Below, in pieces: positions 48,391 through 59,320 of a DNA stretch of 64,000 nt. Position numbers and translations under genes: made by a program. The notes under the pieces were generated by a model that was not told the origin of the DNA, ran no database searches, and was given only the letters and a program-made list of their open reading frames with translations. How positions within the stretch are numbered: the first letter of the stretch is position 1; the number at the start of each line of letters is the position of its first letter. Origin of the DNA: Bidens hawaiensis (lineage: Eukaryota; Streptophyta; Magnoliopsida; Asterales; Asteraceae); assembly GCA_021521415.1 (NCBI GenBank), contig JAIQDT010000027.1:1573001-1637000 (forward strand). The letters are read 5' to 3'.

Positions 48391-50062
48391 CCATAATAGG
48401 GTTCTCAAAAACTAAAAGTGTCTTTTCTCCCGGCTCAAAAAAAGGTGTCAAGTTACTCCGATGGCGTATTACCATAATAAGAGTATGAGCTTGAGATCCC
48501 AACCAACCAAAAAAACTTTAAACACATAGTCAAATATCATATAACAACTAATCGAGTAGTATCACAAGATGCAAATAATGGAATTGAGTTTATAATGTAC
48601 CTGAGTAAATAAATAAACTAGATTTTTGTGTACGCATAAGGCCCCCAAAACAAAATATGAAAAAAGGGGTGTGATTACTCACCTTAGAGTGGTAGACGAG
48701 TTAAGTAAGAAGAGGATGCGAAAATAAGAGAGCTGAACCAACTCAAGAAAATAAACCTAAGATTTTTACAAAGATAATAATATTAAAACGAACATTTAGC
48801 AACTGGAATAATTTGAAAACTCAATACGGTTCTCATGTTTTGATAAAAACAAGATTTAAGCAAAATGAGACGGGTATGAATCCGAATAGTGAATTCATGG
48901 CCAGGTTTAGGTCCGTCACATGTAAAATTTGAAAAGAAAACTAAAACTCTTCTGAAGTTAAAAGCTAATTTTAATCACAAAGTGGTGTATTTGCACTTCA
49001 CAATTTTAATTTCTTTAATAACCCTAAAAAGCAAAAACGAAATTGAGTCATTAAATCACCTTAATCAATGAAATTGATTAGGGATTTTATTTAAAATATA
49101 AAAATGAATATAATTTATGTTCAATAGTTACCCAGAAAATGGATGAAATGAATAGAACTGGAGAAGTCAAACTTGAGGAATTATGAATTATGAAAAGTTA
49201 ATCGTCAAGAAGTTGAGCAATTAGGCACCAAAAACATGAATGGGAGGTAAAGTGAGTTGGGGTAATCATTTAGCAGAAGCAAAGGGTCGTTTATAAAGGG
49301 TCAATTGAGCTTGGAGGGGAAGAAATCGTTATAATTGGTGAATTAATTGCATAATAGCAAAAAAGGTCAAAACAATCAGTTTTTAACAAAATTAACTTGA
49401 TACTTGATCCATAATCAAAAAATTAAGGGAATATGCTTTAGCATGATTCCAAGGCAAATTCCAATCATGATAAGAAGAAGATACACGAAATCCTGTTGCC
49501 AAAATAATCGAAACCGACACTAAAAGAACTGAAAAACAAAAAATGGGCTCGCAAATGAATTCCCCACGCGGCGTCGCAGGCGGAGGCTTCGTCCGACACG
49601 CGACGCGGCGAACTAATTTTTTTTATTATTTTTTTTTCAACTTAGATACTTGGTCCTTGAACTTTTAAACAGATGAAACATATGGCGAGTTAGGGATTTA
49701 AGAAATGATTAAATGAAGTGAAATATATGCTATTAAATACTTGATGTGTGCGCATTTTCATTAATGAGAACGACCCGAATAACAAACTCGGGCCGGGTTT
49801 ACAAAACATATACAAATACCGAAAAACGGAAATGTTACAATTTGGGATTCTAAAGTAACCTCCAAGAAATCTATTGGGACGTTTATTTATGACCAATTTG
49901 TTGTCTTATTGCCCAAGTTGATATTATTTAACAATTTTTCATTCATTTCTTACCATAACCTAGTGCTTCATCAAATGTCGTCATTTAAACGAGTTTAACC
50001 GACCTGTCTATATTATCTAACACCTCTAAGCCTTCTCCTTTGTTGTTCAACGAATTCTAATA
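48391..50062. other. Unassigned, with LTR-like character on the minus strand
   Basis: 1.7 kb, AT-rich. It includes a GC-rich block (CCCCACGCGGCGTCGCAGG, 49563) and TGATTACTCACCT, which resemble gypsy LTR sequence read on the minus strand. No terminal repeats found and no gene. Confidence 0.3.
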
Positions 50063-50120
50063 TGTAACATTCTAGATTAATAAATAATAATAAAATAATA
50101 AAGGATTACTATTATTATTA

Positions 50121-50153
<33 letters not shown>

Positions 50154-50613
50154 GTATTGATATTATGGTTTGTAGCATTATGAAATTATCGGGTCAAAAG
50201 TACCAAGTTTTAAAGTAAAAGGACCAAAAAGAAAATTCTGATTTCTTGACCAATCGCAATACGCGACGGTCTTAGAACCAACTCCATCTCGTATCGCGAC
50301 GGGTCTGTCTGAAAACGAGACACGTGTCTCGCCACGTGTCACCATGTGCCACAAAGTCTGACACGTGGCATCGCGTCCGCCACGTGGCAAGCCTACTGCT
50401 GACGCATGCTACCTACGTAGCGATACGCGATGGCTGTCCTAAGGACCATCGCGTATCGCAATGGGTCCCCGGGATCAGCCTATAAATATGGGCTCCGACC
50501 CTCTCATTCATCACACCAAACCATTCACGGCTCTTTCTCTCTCTAAACACATACTCTCTCACTCTAGAAACCACCTCGTAAAACGTGTCGAGGCCTAAGA
50601 TAGGGGTGTGACA
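50063..50613 (+). repeat. LTR (promoter end) of a Ty3/gypsy element
   Basis: Ends GGTGTGACA directly before a Met-type primer site. The start at TGTAACATT is a guess. U3 features: ATT microsatellite (50110-50153), four ACGTG G-box cores (50322, 50334, 50363, 50381), a perfect 14-bp inverted repeat (50420-50433 / 50446-50459) and TATA at 50481. Confidence 0.6.
50321..50488 (+). promoter_or_regulatory. LTR promoter with four G-boxes, a hairpin and TATA
   Basis: ACACGTGTC, CCACGTGTC, ACACGTGGC and CCACGTGGC lie within 70 bp; all contain the ACGTG core bound by plant bZIP/bHLH factors. The inverted repeat GCGATACGCGATGG (12-base loop) ends 21 bp before TATAAATA at 50481. Confidence 0.7.
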
Positions 50614-50615
50614 GG

Positions 50616-50629
50616 TTGGTATCAAAGCC
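50616..50629 (+). promoter_or_regulatory. Primer binding site (Met tRNA type) of gypsy element
   Basis: TTGGTATCAAAGCC, three bases after the LTR end; one mismatch to the usual TGGTATCAGAGC. Confidence 0.8.
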
Positions 50630-52059
50630 ATCGATCTTAGCGAATTAGGTATTAGTTGATAATACCTAAGTTTCGATCCAAGTGAATAAGAAAAATTTTA
50701 ATTATTACTTGTTAAATATACATAGGGATAAGATAGGCTGGTAAACATTTTCTATCCCTCCTCAATCTAAACCACCCTTAGATATCTTTCAAGAAAAGAT
50801 TTGACGGCATCATGCGAGACGCAAGAAGAGTTGGATGTCCCGACCCGATTCCAAAGGATAACATGAGTGAAGACTACTAAGAGGACTTCTTTATCAAGAT
50901 CACCCAATCGAACGACCCACACCAGTGTACTTCCCTAAAACTGAACAACTACCAATCAACATACCCGATGATCCACCGATACAAAGATATGATCCCCCAA
51001 GAACCTCAAGTTACCATCCGTCAAGCGTTCAGGAGTACCATCTGTCTGACATTCCGACGTATCATGCGCCAAGCATTCTGGAATACCATCCGTCTGACAT
51101 CCCGACTTATCACCCGTCCAATCCTCATCCATCTTATACATTTTTAGCCAATAGACCAATCAAGGAGGAACCCAAGTCCGACTCTTCCGACTGGATGCAA
51201 TGTTACTTTGATCAAAGGCGATGGCACACTGGAACCTCTTTCTACAATGTCGTTGACTCTCACCCTAACGAAGGACCTTCTTGAATGCCGAAGATGAGAG
51301 TCATTTAACCTTAAGAGAGTTATCTCTTGCACCCTTTGGTAGCTGACACAACATAAGCTATGGAGGAAGATGAAGACCCGGAAGAAGAAGAAGAAGAAGA
51401 AGAAGAAGACCCAGAAGTAGAGGAAGAACCTGAAAAGGAAGGAGACCCTGAAGAAGAAACAACTCCAATGGAGGAACCGTCAAATTGTGATTGCCCACCA
51501 GGTCAAGGATGTGTGTAACCATTTTTTTTTTTCACAAAAGTCCAAGCTATGGATATATAGACCCGTATATGCAATATCTTCAAGAAATCAAGATCAAGTT
51601 CCTACCAAGCTTTCCACCATATCAAGGCCAAGTTCCTTCAATTCAAGAACAAGAAGACGAGATCCGCGAACAAGAGGCAGCAGCTGAAGCATTCTTCAAC
51701 TATCTGTCTAATGTTACCTTGTCACCATATCCAAAGAGTCACTATGACATCGTGATGATGGAATACCGTGATCCACCACCACAATACGGTTATCCGAATA
51801 TGATCCCACAGTCCCAAGAAGAACATCTCGATCAATCATTACACGTGACCGATGAGTTGATGAAGAAGGTGGCCAAAGAAGGAATCAAAAATAAGAAGAC
51901 ATGAGACAAGCTTCTTCACAAGTGCAACAAGAATACCAAGATGGTGAAAAAGTTTATGAAGGACTAAAAATAGGATTAAGTGTTGTTGTAATCGTTATAC
52001 GTGTAATAAAGAATGTTAAGTCGTTCTGAAATAAGGATAGGAACATATATATAGAGTAA

Positions 52060-52096
<37 letters not shown>
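50630..52096 (+). pseudogene. Leader and N-terminal gag region of gypsy element (decayed)
   Basis: Short open pieces: a Pro/Tyr/His-rich stretch with repeated SDIPTYH and EYHPSD (50925-51284), an acidic run of Glu with DPEVEEEPEKEGDPEE (about 51360-51470), and a Gln/Pro/Tyr-rich part ending GIKNKKT (51904). Acidic runs of this type also precede the gag core in the Tekay-like element at 34040-34136. Stops in all frames. Whether it belongs with the gag core at 59700, beyond the Helitron, is an inference. Confidence 0.45.
52060..52096. repeat. TA microsatellite at the Helitron junction
   Basis: About 18 TA units directly beside the Helitron 3' terminus; TATATAT is also at the other edge (59321). 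Helitrons insert between A and T, so this is a suitable target. Confidence 0.9.
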
Positions 52097-52097
<1 letters not shown>

Positions 52098-52845
52098 TAG
52101 CAGGATGCCCGCGCGATGCGGCGGGTAACACAAAAACTGGTAATTATGTAAACTGTGATTTTTAAAATTAAAATATTGTATCAATTCCATACTCATATTA
52201 CAAAATAAGGGGGATAAAGTATCGTATATGTTTCAAAAATTGTGATTGCTTAAAACGGTTTTTGGTCTTGTCCGGTAAAACCGAATTTAATAAATATGTA
52301 TAACTGCTGACGGAATAACTAAATTTGATATTCTGTTATTGTTGCAAACTAAACCAAATAATCAAACACACTCAAGAGCATTACCCTTTCTAGTATCATT
52401 TGTTCCACCATCACTCGCCACCGCCTGCATATTCCATAACAATATTAAAATAAAAATAACAAGACTTAAGGATATCAAAATATGCATGATCTAAACACTC
52501 TAATCAAACTGACATCATTTTTCAGACCAAATCAACTCAAACAGCCTCCTATATAACAAATGAGAGTAGACATGTTGGCTGCTCCTAAACATTCGGTACA
52601 ATCACCTAATTGAACAGTATAACTGATTTCTTATATATAAACAAACACTATCGCATCAAAAACATTTTACTAAACCCTAAACGACTAATCCTCTTTGCCG
52701 ACCCGCCCAACCTGAACACAGCATGTTTATTAACTATGTGCATCAGAATTTAAATAGGTTTGTAGGTCGACCCCGTTAAGTACATATCAATCTGAAAGGA
52801 TCCATTCATCAAACGCCCTATTCGGGTTGATTCATTTAAACACTA

Positions 52846-52853
52846 CCCTAAAC
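52846..52853. repeat. hAT target-site duplication CCCTAAAC, left
   Basis: A perfect 8-bp match to 55739-55746. The telomere-like appearance is coincidental, a single unit. Confidence 0.93.
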
Positions 52854-52865
52854 TAGACGTGCACA

Positions 52866-53285
52866 AAAAAACCGGTTCCGGAACCTAACCGGTGGAACCG
52901 AACCGGAACCGGTTCCAGTTCCAACCCGGTTGGAACAATACCCGGTTTGGGTATTTTTGTACCCGAAAATCGTACCCGGTTCTCATATTTATATGTCAGT
53001 ACCGGTTCCAAACCGGTTCCTACCCGGTTCTTAATTGGAACCGGTTTGGTTCGTACCCGGAATAACCGGTTCCTACGGGTTTTTTTGAAGGGTCAAACAA
53101 AAGTCAAAACTAGCCGTTGGAACCGGTTCCAACGGTAATATAGCCGTTGGAACCGGTTTTTTTAGACACCAATTAGCCGTTGGAACCGGTTCCAACGGTA
53201 ATATAGCCGTTGGAACCGGTTTTTAAGACAATAGATCCGTTGGAACCGGTTCCAACGGTAATATAGCCGTTGGAACCGGTTTTTG
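52866..53285. repeat. Left subterminal palindrome array of the hAT
   Basis: First AACCGG-rich words (52870-53080), then three ~62-bp tandem units (about 53100-53285). Each unit holds the palindrome core TTGGAACCGGTTCCAA, then AATATAGCCGTTGG. The likely role is transposase binding. Confidence 0.85.
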
Positions 53286-53293
53286 GGCCAAAC

Positions 53294-53304
53294 CTATATA
53301 TAAG
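53294..53304 (+). promoter_or_regulatory. TATA box of the hAT plus-strand gene
   Basis: CTATATATAAG about 100 bp before the ATG at 53407. Confidence 0.6.
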
Positions 53305-53406
53305 TTGTTTCCATTACTTGTTTCACCACCAAACTCAAAAACAAACTACAATACTACTCCTTTAGCAAACCCGTTCCTTTACCCGACCATCCAACTAAAT
53401 ATTATT

Positions 53407-54850
53407 ATGGCACCAATCAAAAAAACTAACAACAAGGCTAAGAAGAGTGTTTATGTTGCCCCCGTTCCTGTTACGAAGGACCCAAGGGTTGTTACGGTAG
53501 TCAACCATAACCGCAACCAAGACGTATGGAAGAATTGGGATTTGATTGTGGATTAAATATTCACCACCTTGTTTCGGGGATTTTTTTCATGTCCGATGTG
53601 TTGCACATATCATCAACTTGGTTGTCCAAATAGGTCTTGACAATGAACACATTTGTGATGATTTAAAATACTTTAGACTTATGTTACAAGATGTCTTCAA
53701 AAGTGGTAAAAGAAGACATCTTGAATATAAGAACTATTGCAAGTCGGTTGAAAGAAAGTATTTGGGGCCGAATTGGGACGTTCCAACCCGTTGGAACTCA
53801 ACTTGTCATATGTTAAAGTGTGCTTTTGCCCAACGCCAAACTTTACAAGCTTTTCATAACAATCTTGTTGAAGAACGCGAGGCCGATATGTTTCCGGAAA
53901 GTGTTTGGGTCCAAGTCGGTTATTTGTTGGAATATCTTGATGTGTTCAAAAAGTCAACAACAAAATTATCGGGAGTCTATTACCCTACTAGTTGTTGGGT
54001 TTTGCAAGAATTGTACTATATGTCTTGTGTTTTTAAAAGCTTTGCGGAGAAGAACAAACTCTTCGAAAATATTGTTGCGGTGATTAAAAAAAAGTTCATA
54101 AAATATTTTGAAATCATACCGCCGGTCTTTACTTGTGCCGCCGCATTAAACCCCTATTGGAATGTTAATGGGGTTGAAACAACGATTGAGGAAATATTCG
54201 ACAACTTAGGTATGCACGAGATTGACCCGAAGTTGTCGACGGAAGCGAAGGACAAGTTCAACAAAAACCTTCAAGACCTTTATGACCATTATTTTCAAAT
54301 GTATGGTCCAAGCACGAGATCGTCTTTTGTGAAAAAAACAACAACTGGTAGGCCGTGCAATGACCCACTTATAAACTTGATGAATGGGATTCGTGAATCG
54401 GCATCTAAGAGGCAAAGAAGAAACACACCAAGTAGCGAACTTGGTCGATATAGTGGAGCAAACTATGTTGAGGGCGCAACGGTCGACGAAATTCGCAATA
54501 TTGATTTGTTGGCTTGGTGGAAAGGTAAACAAAACGAATTTCCCATTCTATCCGCCATGGCTCGTGATTTGCTTGCCGTACAAGCCTCAACGGTTGCTTC
54601 CGAATCGGTTTTTTCTCTTAGTGGGAGGGTGTTATCTATGCGAAGAACAAAACTAACTCCCGAGTCTCTAGAGGTTTGCATTTGCCTAAAGGACCATTTG
54701 GATGCGGTGGATCGTGTACAACACAAGGCGAACTTTGAATACGAAATACCAATAGAGCGTCATATTCATGATGAGGAGGCGGAGGACGGGGTTTCTTCCG
54801 ATAACGAAGACGAGGGTGAAGACGAGACTGAAGACGAAGAAGAGTTGTAA
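53407..54850 (+). pseudogene. hAT transposase with large internal deletion
   Basis: Starts MAPIKKTNNKAKK at 53407 and reaches QDVWKNWDLIVD-stop at 53556, the first residues of a BED finger. It then resumes in another frame at about 53585 with FFHVRCVAHIINLVVQ, LGPNWDVPTRWNST, and the C-terminal hAT dimerisation region ILSAMARDLLAVQAS, ASESVFSLSGR, RTKLTPESLE near 54540-54690. It ends with a Glu/Asp-rich tail. Against usual hAT transposases about 200 residues are missing, including the finger's metal ligands and the region of the first two catalytic Asp. It cannot be an active transposase, but its dimerisation domain is open. Confidence 0.88.
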
Positions 54851-55083
54851 TTATTTGTTTTGGTAAAATTATTTGTAACTTGTTCAACTAATATTTAGTT
54901 TTGATTTGTTTTATTATAATTACTTTTGTTACTCATGATTAATTGTTTGTTACTTTTTTAATAACGACGAACATTTTATTCATCTAAAAAATAACTATTA
55001 CAAACATTATTAAAACATAAACGATACTAAACATAACAACTAAAACATAAAAAACAAAGTCCGTCGTTTTAATCCGGGAATAC

Positions 55084-55332
55084 TTATTTTTGGGTTGTAG
55101 AGCCGGACGACTCTCCCACTTCCGTTTTTTTAGCTTCCATTCTTCTTTTCTCTCGACAATACTTATTCGTATGTTTTCGTAATGTCGAGTTGGACGCTGC
55201 TTTAAGAAACTTCGAGCAATATTTGCAACGTGCCAACTCATGTGAGTCGGTCATGAGACACAAATCGTAATGAACCCAAACATCGGAGCATCTTGTTGTT
55301 TCGATCACCATAACGTCATCATTGGTTGCCAT
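55084..55332 (-). CDS. Small BED-type zinc-finger protein encoded in the hAT
   Basis: 82 residues from the ATG at 55332 (MATNDDVMVIETTRCSDVW); an upstream in-frame ATG at 55410 is possible. The BED pattern is complete: aromatic SDVWVHYDLC, Cys pair CKYC, then HTNKYC as the His and final ligand. A basic tail KRRMEAKK ends in GESSGSTTQK. BED fingers bind DNA and are normally the N-terminus of hAT transposases; here the finger stands alone on the opposite strand. A TATA-like CTATAAATAG (minus) lies about 85 bp upstream. Convergent to the transposase gene, 233 bp between stops. Confidence 0.72.
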   Translation of the reverse strand: MATNDDVMVIETTRCSDVWVHYDLCLMTDSHELARCKYCSKFLKAASNSTLRKHTNKYCREKRRMEAKKTEVGESSGSTTQK

Positions 55333-55416
55333 TTGTTGTCGGTTTAAGGTTAATTGTGGTTTGGAGTGTGTTTTATAGTTTTGGGAGTGGTTTAACAAGT
55401 ACACAAACAAACCTTG

Positions 55417-55426
55417 CTATTTATAG
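55417..55426 (-). promoter_or_regulatory. TATA box of the BED-finger gene
   Basis: The complement reads CTATAAATAG, about 85 bp before the ATG at 55332, mirror-placed to the TATA of the transposase gene. Confidence 0.55.
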
Positions 55427-55444
55427 AAAGAAGATAACCTATTT

Positions 55445-55738
55445 ATAGTTAAAAAACCGGTTCCAACGGTCAAAAACGGCTATATAGCCGTTGGAACCGT
55501 TTCCTAACGGCTATAATGTTTAAATTTCAAAAAAAACCGGTGGAACCGGTTTTTACGTAAAAACCGGTTCCGGTTCCAACCTACCCGGTTCCTAAAAGTT
55601 TGCATTTCTGGGCATCGGTTCGGGTCGGGAACCGAACCGGTTCCTGACTGGAACCGGTTTCATTTTCTACCCGGTGTGAAAAAAACCGGTTCCGAATCGG
55701 TTCGGGTTTTCAAGGTGAACCCGATTTGTGCACCTCTA
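55445..55738. repeat. Right subterminal palindrome array of the hAT
   Basis: CCGGTTCCAACGG, GCCGTTGGAACCG and GGTTCC-rich words between the BED-gene promoter and the right terminal repeat; inverted relative to the left array. Confidence 0.8.
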
Positions 55739-56442
55739 CCCTAAACTGCTTAGTTTATATATCAGATGTTTATACAGGTTTGTGGGTCAACCTGTTTATT
55801 AAATTCGTTATGCGGGTTGGCCGATTTCAAGCCTACTCTCTAACCTGTATATTTTCTGGTCTGGATAATGGGTTGAATTTAATCACGCTTGTGGGTGTGG
55901 CTTCGACCCGTTATCCATAATCAAACAATAACATGACACATTTATAAAATACCTTATGTGGGTTGATCAGTTTAGCCCAACCTGAGATTGGCTTGCAACG
56001 ATTTCTCTCATAAGACCATCGACATTCATCAAATCAAAAATCCTTTTACGAACAGCTTCTACATTATAATAAAACAATATAAAAATGACAAAAAAAAAAC
56101 AAATTTATATATAAAATTATGAGCACAACAATTAAACATTTAAACAATTCACTCTCAACACGATGGGCCAAATAACACGTGGTTTCTTTTGTATTGATGG
56201 ATCATCGTCTTAATACTCATTATCTTCAAATTCATCAAACTCTTCATCTTTTATTTTTCTATTAACCTTCCCATTTTGGATCTCCACTACCCGTAGAAAC
56301 TTCATGATTAGCCTTTTCTTGATTATTGTTTTCCTTTAATAAAGTGCATTAATATATCATACTATCATACATGTGCACATAATTACGTTTGTGTATGGAT
56401 TTAAGTATTGAAAATTTGAGATTCATATATACAGAGACTAAC

Positions 56443-56510
56443 CTACATAAAAAACATTGTTCGTTTCTTAGCTCAGTCGGCGGTGCTACAGCTGCTAGAG
56501 TAGACATAAC
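56443..56510 (-). pseudogene. Captured 5' exon of an unidentified gene
   Basis: On the minus strand a TTTCAG acceptor is followed by ATG at 56507 (MSTLAAVAPPTEL...) and, after 21-22 codons, the donor GTTAGTCTC. Upstream (56640) an AAG|GTAAGATC donor suggests a 5'-UTR intron of about 120 bp. A further exon-like stretch (56220-56335) reads ANHEVSTGSGDPKWEG. The gene is not recognised. Orientation matches the Helitron, as expected for capture. Confidence 0.5.
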
Positions 56511-56949
56511 CTGAAATGAAATTAAAAAAATGCATGACCAAATATCCAAAAACACAAGTCAACTTCCCAAAAGCACCTTTCAAACAGAATCCAGATATCA
56601 GACAACCACAAACCCCATTCTTCACCGATCTTACCTTGGTTCGAGACGGCTCGTTTACAAATCGAGCTGAGCAAACGAGTCAATTTCAAGCGCGAGATTT
56701 TTGAACAGCCATATAAAAGTGATCATAAAACCATTGCTTCAGCCTCAGATTTACTTCCTGAAGTAGCCAATTCCACCTATGCGTAGCTGCTTCAAGCTGA
56801 TCATTAAAGAAAATACTATTTTTGTCAAATACAATATATTTTAGTACTTGTTATTTAAACTATTGACTACTTTCTTTAAAAAAAAGCTGGACACTGGTGT
56901 TGAAGGTCAACCAAATAAGACCTGTCCCACCCGCCCAATTTGCCATATC

Positions 56950-57380
56950 AAAAACTGTAAATACCTTGTCAAGTTACTCATTCAATTCCTTGATCTGGCC
57001 CATGTAATCCAAGTCCTCTATACACAAGCTAACAACTTTAGAATCGACATCTGGCGCTTCAAACTGAAGGGGCTTGGGATTTCTATAAACATCGTCTATA
57101 CAAAATTCTTGTTGCATTTTGTCTAAGCAGCCTGCATCAATTACCACATTTCACATTATTTCATCCATTTAACAAAAATATGGTACCATCTTCACAAAAA
57201 ATGTAACAAAACATAGCCAGCATAACCAATATGCCAATGTTATTTATATAATAAAAATACTTTCAACTCATTTGCAATTAGCTAAATACGTGTTCCAACC
57301 TTGTGCACAGTACTCTCCAAGATGCGTCAAAATGATGATCGGCTTTAATCTCACTGCCCAAGCTACACAAACATAAAACA
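56950..57380 (-). other. Exon-like fragments inside the Helitron, not identified
   Basis: Short open stretches read [19 protein letters not shown] (about 57040) and GSEIKADHHFDASW (about 57345) between AT-rich, intron-like sequence. They could be exons of a captured gene; I cannot name it. Confidence 0.3.
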
Positions 57381-57795
57381 CGAACTCACATCATTTGAAC
57401 TACCTGCAACATGGAGGAAGATAGGTGATCATTAACTAACACTAATATGGTTCTGGTTCGTGTCCGGTTTTAGCTCAAATGGAAGTGTAAGGAATAGCAA
57501 GTTCGAGACTAAGAATGCAAGAGAACTTGGTGACCTTACCAACTAACTAATGCATACGTACCTTGGTGTTATTGTCATGAAGCAGCCTCATGTATACTGG
57601 AACCATATCCATCCTATTTTTTGGTGCAATTAAAATCGTACTCCGTAAATGGTTGTTCCACTACCTAATAACTAAAACACCAGTCAACATATATTAAAAA
57701 GCATATTGGATGGTTCATATCCACAACAAAATATAAGTTACAATTTAAAAGAGCATATATTAAATTAATATTACTATTATTTCTCTACACCTCAC

Positions 57796-57896
57796 CTTGA
57801 GGTAGCGTAGAAACTGCAACACTTTTGGGATATGGAGAAATATAGCATTTCCTTTGGCCCTTTCTCCAAGAGCAATTCCACCCGATGGATATATTT
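57796..57896 (-). pseudogene. Captured DEAD-box helicase exon B (DDX18/HAS1-like)
   Basis: AG acceptor at 57897-57898, donor GTGAGG after the exon. It encodes ERAKGNAIFLHIPKVLQFLRYLK, which corresponds to the block after motif VI of DDX18/HAS1-type helicases (GEG-KGNALLFLIPEELQFLRYLK in family members). The HRxGR core itself is degenerate here (YPSGGIALG). Confidence 0.75.
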
Positions 57897-58108
57897 CTAA
57901 AAATATTTGATGCAAAATGTAAGATAAACAAAAATGCATTGCAAATTTATATAAAAGATAAAAACATGTACCTATAATTCATCTGGAGGGTTAAACTAAA
58001 CAATCCAGACCTAAAAGCAAATAAAATACCCTTAATGATATGTAAATAAATTCTAGAGATAGATAGGTTAAGTAATCTAAGATTATTTAGATAGAAAAAA
58101 GGGCATAC

Positions 58109-58314
58109 CACAACAGGGATATTAAGGCCACGATTAGCAACATCAGTACTCAACAACATTCCTTTCTCTTCATTACAAAAGTCAAAGAGCGTAGAAGTTC
58201 ATTTATGCTGCTTTTGCTTCTCATTGATATTAAAACAAGCCACATGAATGTTAAGAAGTTCAGTGTGAAATGTAATCGAATTGTATGGAGAAAAGAAAAC
58301 CATCACTTTCTTTG
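58109..58314 (-). pseudogene. Captured DEAD-box helicase exon A (DDX18/HAS1-like)
   Basis: The frame reads KKVMVFFSPYNSITFHTELL, then EKQKQHK-stop-TSTLFDFC, then LLSTDVANRGLNIPVV, ending at the donor GTATGCCC. These are motifs IV and V of the helicase C domain of nucleolar DDX18/HAS1-like proteins (plant RH27/RH51 type), which act in 60S ribosome assembly. One in-frame TGA and divergence at DVAARGLDIP (here DVANRGLNIP) show decay after capture. Same strand as the Helitron; exon B follows after about 210 bp of intron. Confidence 0.85.
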
Positions 58315-59320
58315 ACCAATACCTTTTTAAGAAAGAGTAGGAACTATAAATCACTTAGCACTTGGTATCACAAAAATACACTTATTGTGAACCTTAATAA
58401 TATGCATCAATTTACACCACAGTAATATGAAATAGTAAGTGTGCAAGATCCTCAGCCTTAAAACAAACATAAAACATAAATTAAACTAAAGACACCTCAA
58501 AAAGATCACATCTTATTCATAAAGACCTCAATAAGAGTAATTAAAACATAATACAAATAACACCCTTATTTAATAAAACTAAATATTATACAATACATGA
58601 AATCTAGTTGCAACAAACCATACCTTTGGTAAGATTTTAATTATCTGCTTCATTTTGTCTTCGAAGTCGGCTTTCAAATTCTATCAGCTTCACCAATTAC
58701 AAAGTTGTGCAAAATCAAAACTTGAAATATGAGCTACATGAGTTTCAAAATTAAAAGTTACACTGTCAAAACTACCTTGAGGTTATGAAGTGGCCAGGAG
58801 TAGCTGCCAACAAATTCACTACCTACATAATCGCCGGAAAAAACATGTTTAATCGGAACCCTAGTCTCCTCCACAAGAACCATCACTGGAAAACCGACTT
58901 TCAGGTTACCTAAAAGTCAACTTGTGGCCGTCGATAAACATTGGGGTCGCCGGTGGTGAGCGTGAAACCTGTCACAATTTCAAACTACTTTGCTGATAAA
59001 CACCGCCACAACACCACCTGAGCCGCCGTCTAAGATCTTCACCGCCAGTCATAGCCACCGTAGAGTAGACAGGAAAAGCGGCCAAATCTCGCTCTCTCAA
59101 GTGAGAGAATTTGGGAGGACTGTTGAAATGTAAAAGATAGGGTTTTGAGTTTTGAATTTTGAATTAGAACTTAGGAGATTGGGCGGGGGAAGAAAGGGAT
59201 TGGGAAAACATGTATAATGAGTTGTACAATATGCTTTGTGGGTAGTAAACTCTTAATTTTAAGAGTTTTTGCTAAAAAGACCATTTTGCTCATCCTATAT
59301 GTATTATAAGATAGTATAGA

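Larger units (their letters stand above)
52854..55738. mobile_element. hAT transposon with two convergent genes
   Basis: 2,885 bp. Ends TAGACGTGCACAAA and, inverted, TAGAGGTGCACAAA; 8-bp duplication CCCTAAAC. Both subterminal regions are arrays of TTGGAACCGGTTCCAA-type palindromes. A plus-strand gene encodes a deleted transposase and a minus-strand gene a small BED-type zinc-finger protein. Each has a TATA box near its own end. It lies inside the Helitron. Confidence 0.92.
52097..59320 (-). mobile_element. Non-autonomous Helitron with captured gene fragments
   Basis: 7,224 bp on the minus strand. The 5' end TCTATACTATCTTATAATAC lies at 59320 after A. The 3' end has a GC-rich hairpin (52108-52125), then CATCCTGCTAG at 52097 followed by T. 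TC...CTAG ends, A|T target and no duplication are Helitron hallmarks. No Rep/helicase gene is present. Contents in Helitron sense: 5'-UTR-like sequence, DEAD-box helicase exons with introns, other exon-like pieces, the 5' end of another gene, and a hAT transposon inserted later. Confidence 0.85.

Noticed and set aside
52846..55746. CCCTAAAC as telomere repeat
   Set aside because: It is a single unit at each side of the hAT element and is fully explained as the 8-bp target duplication.
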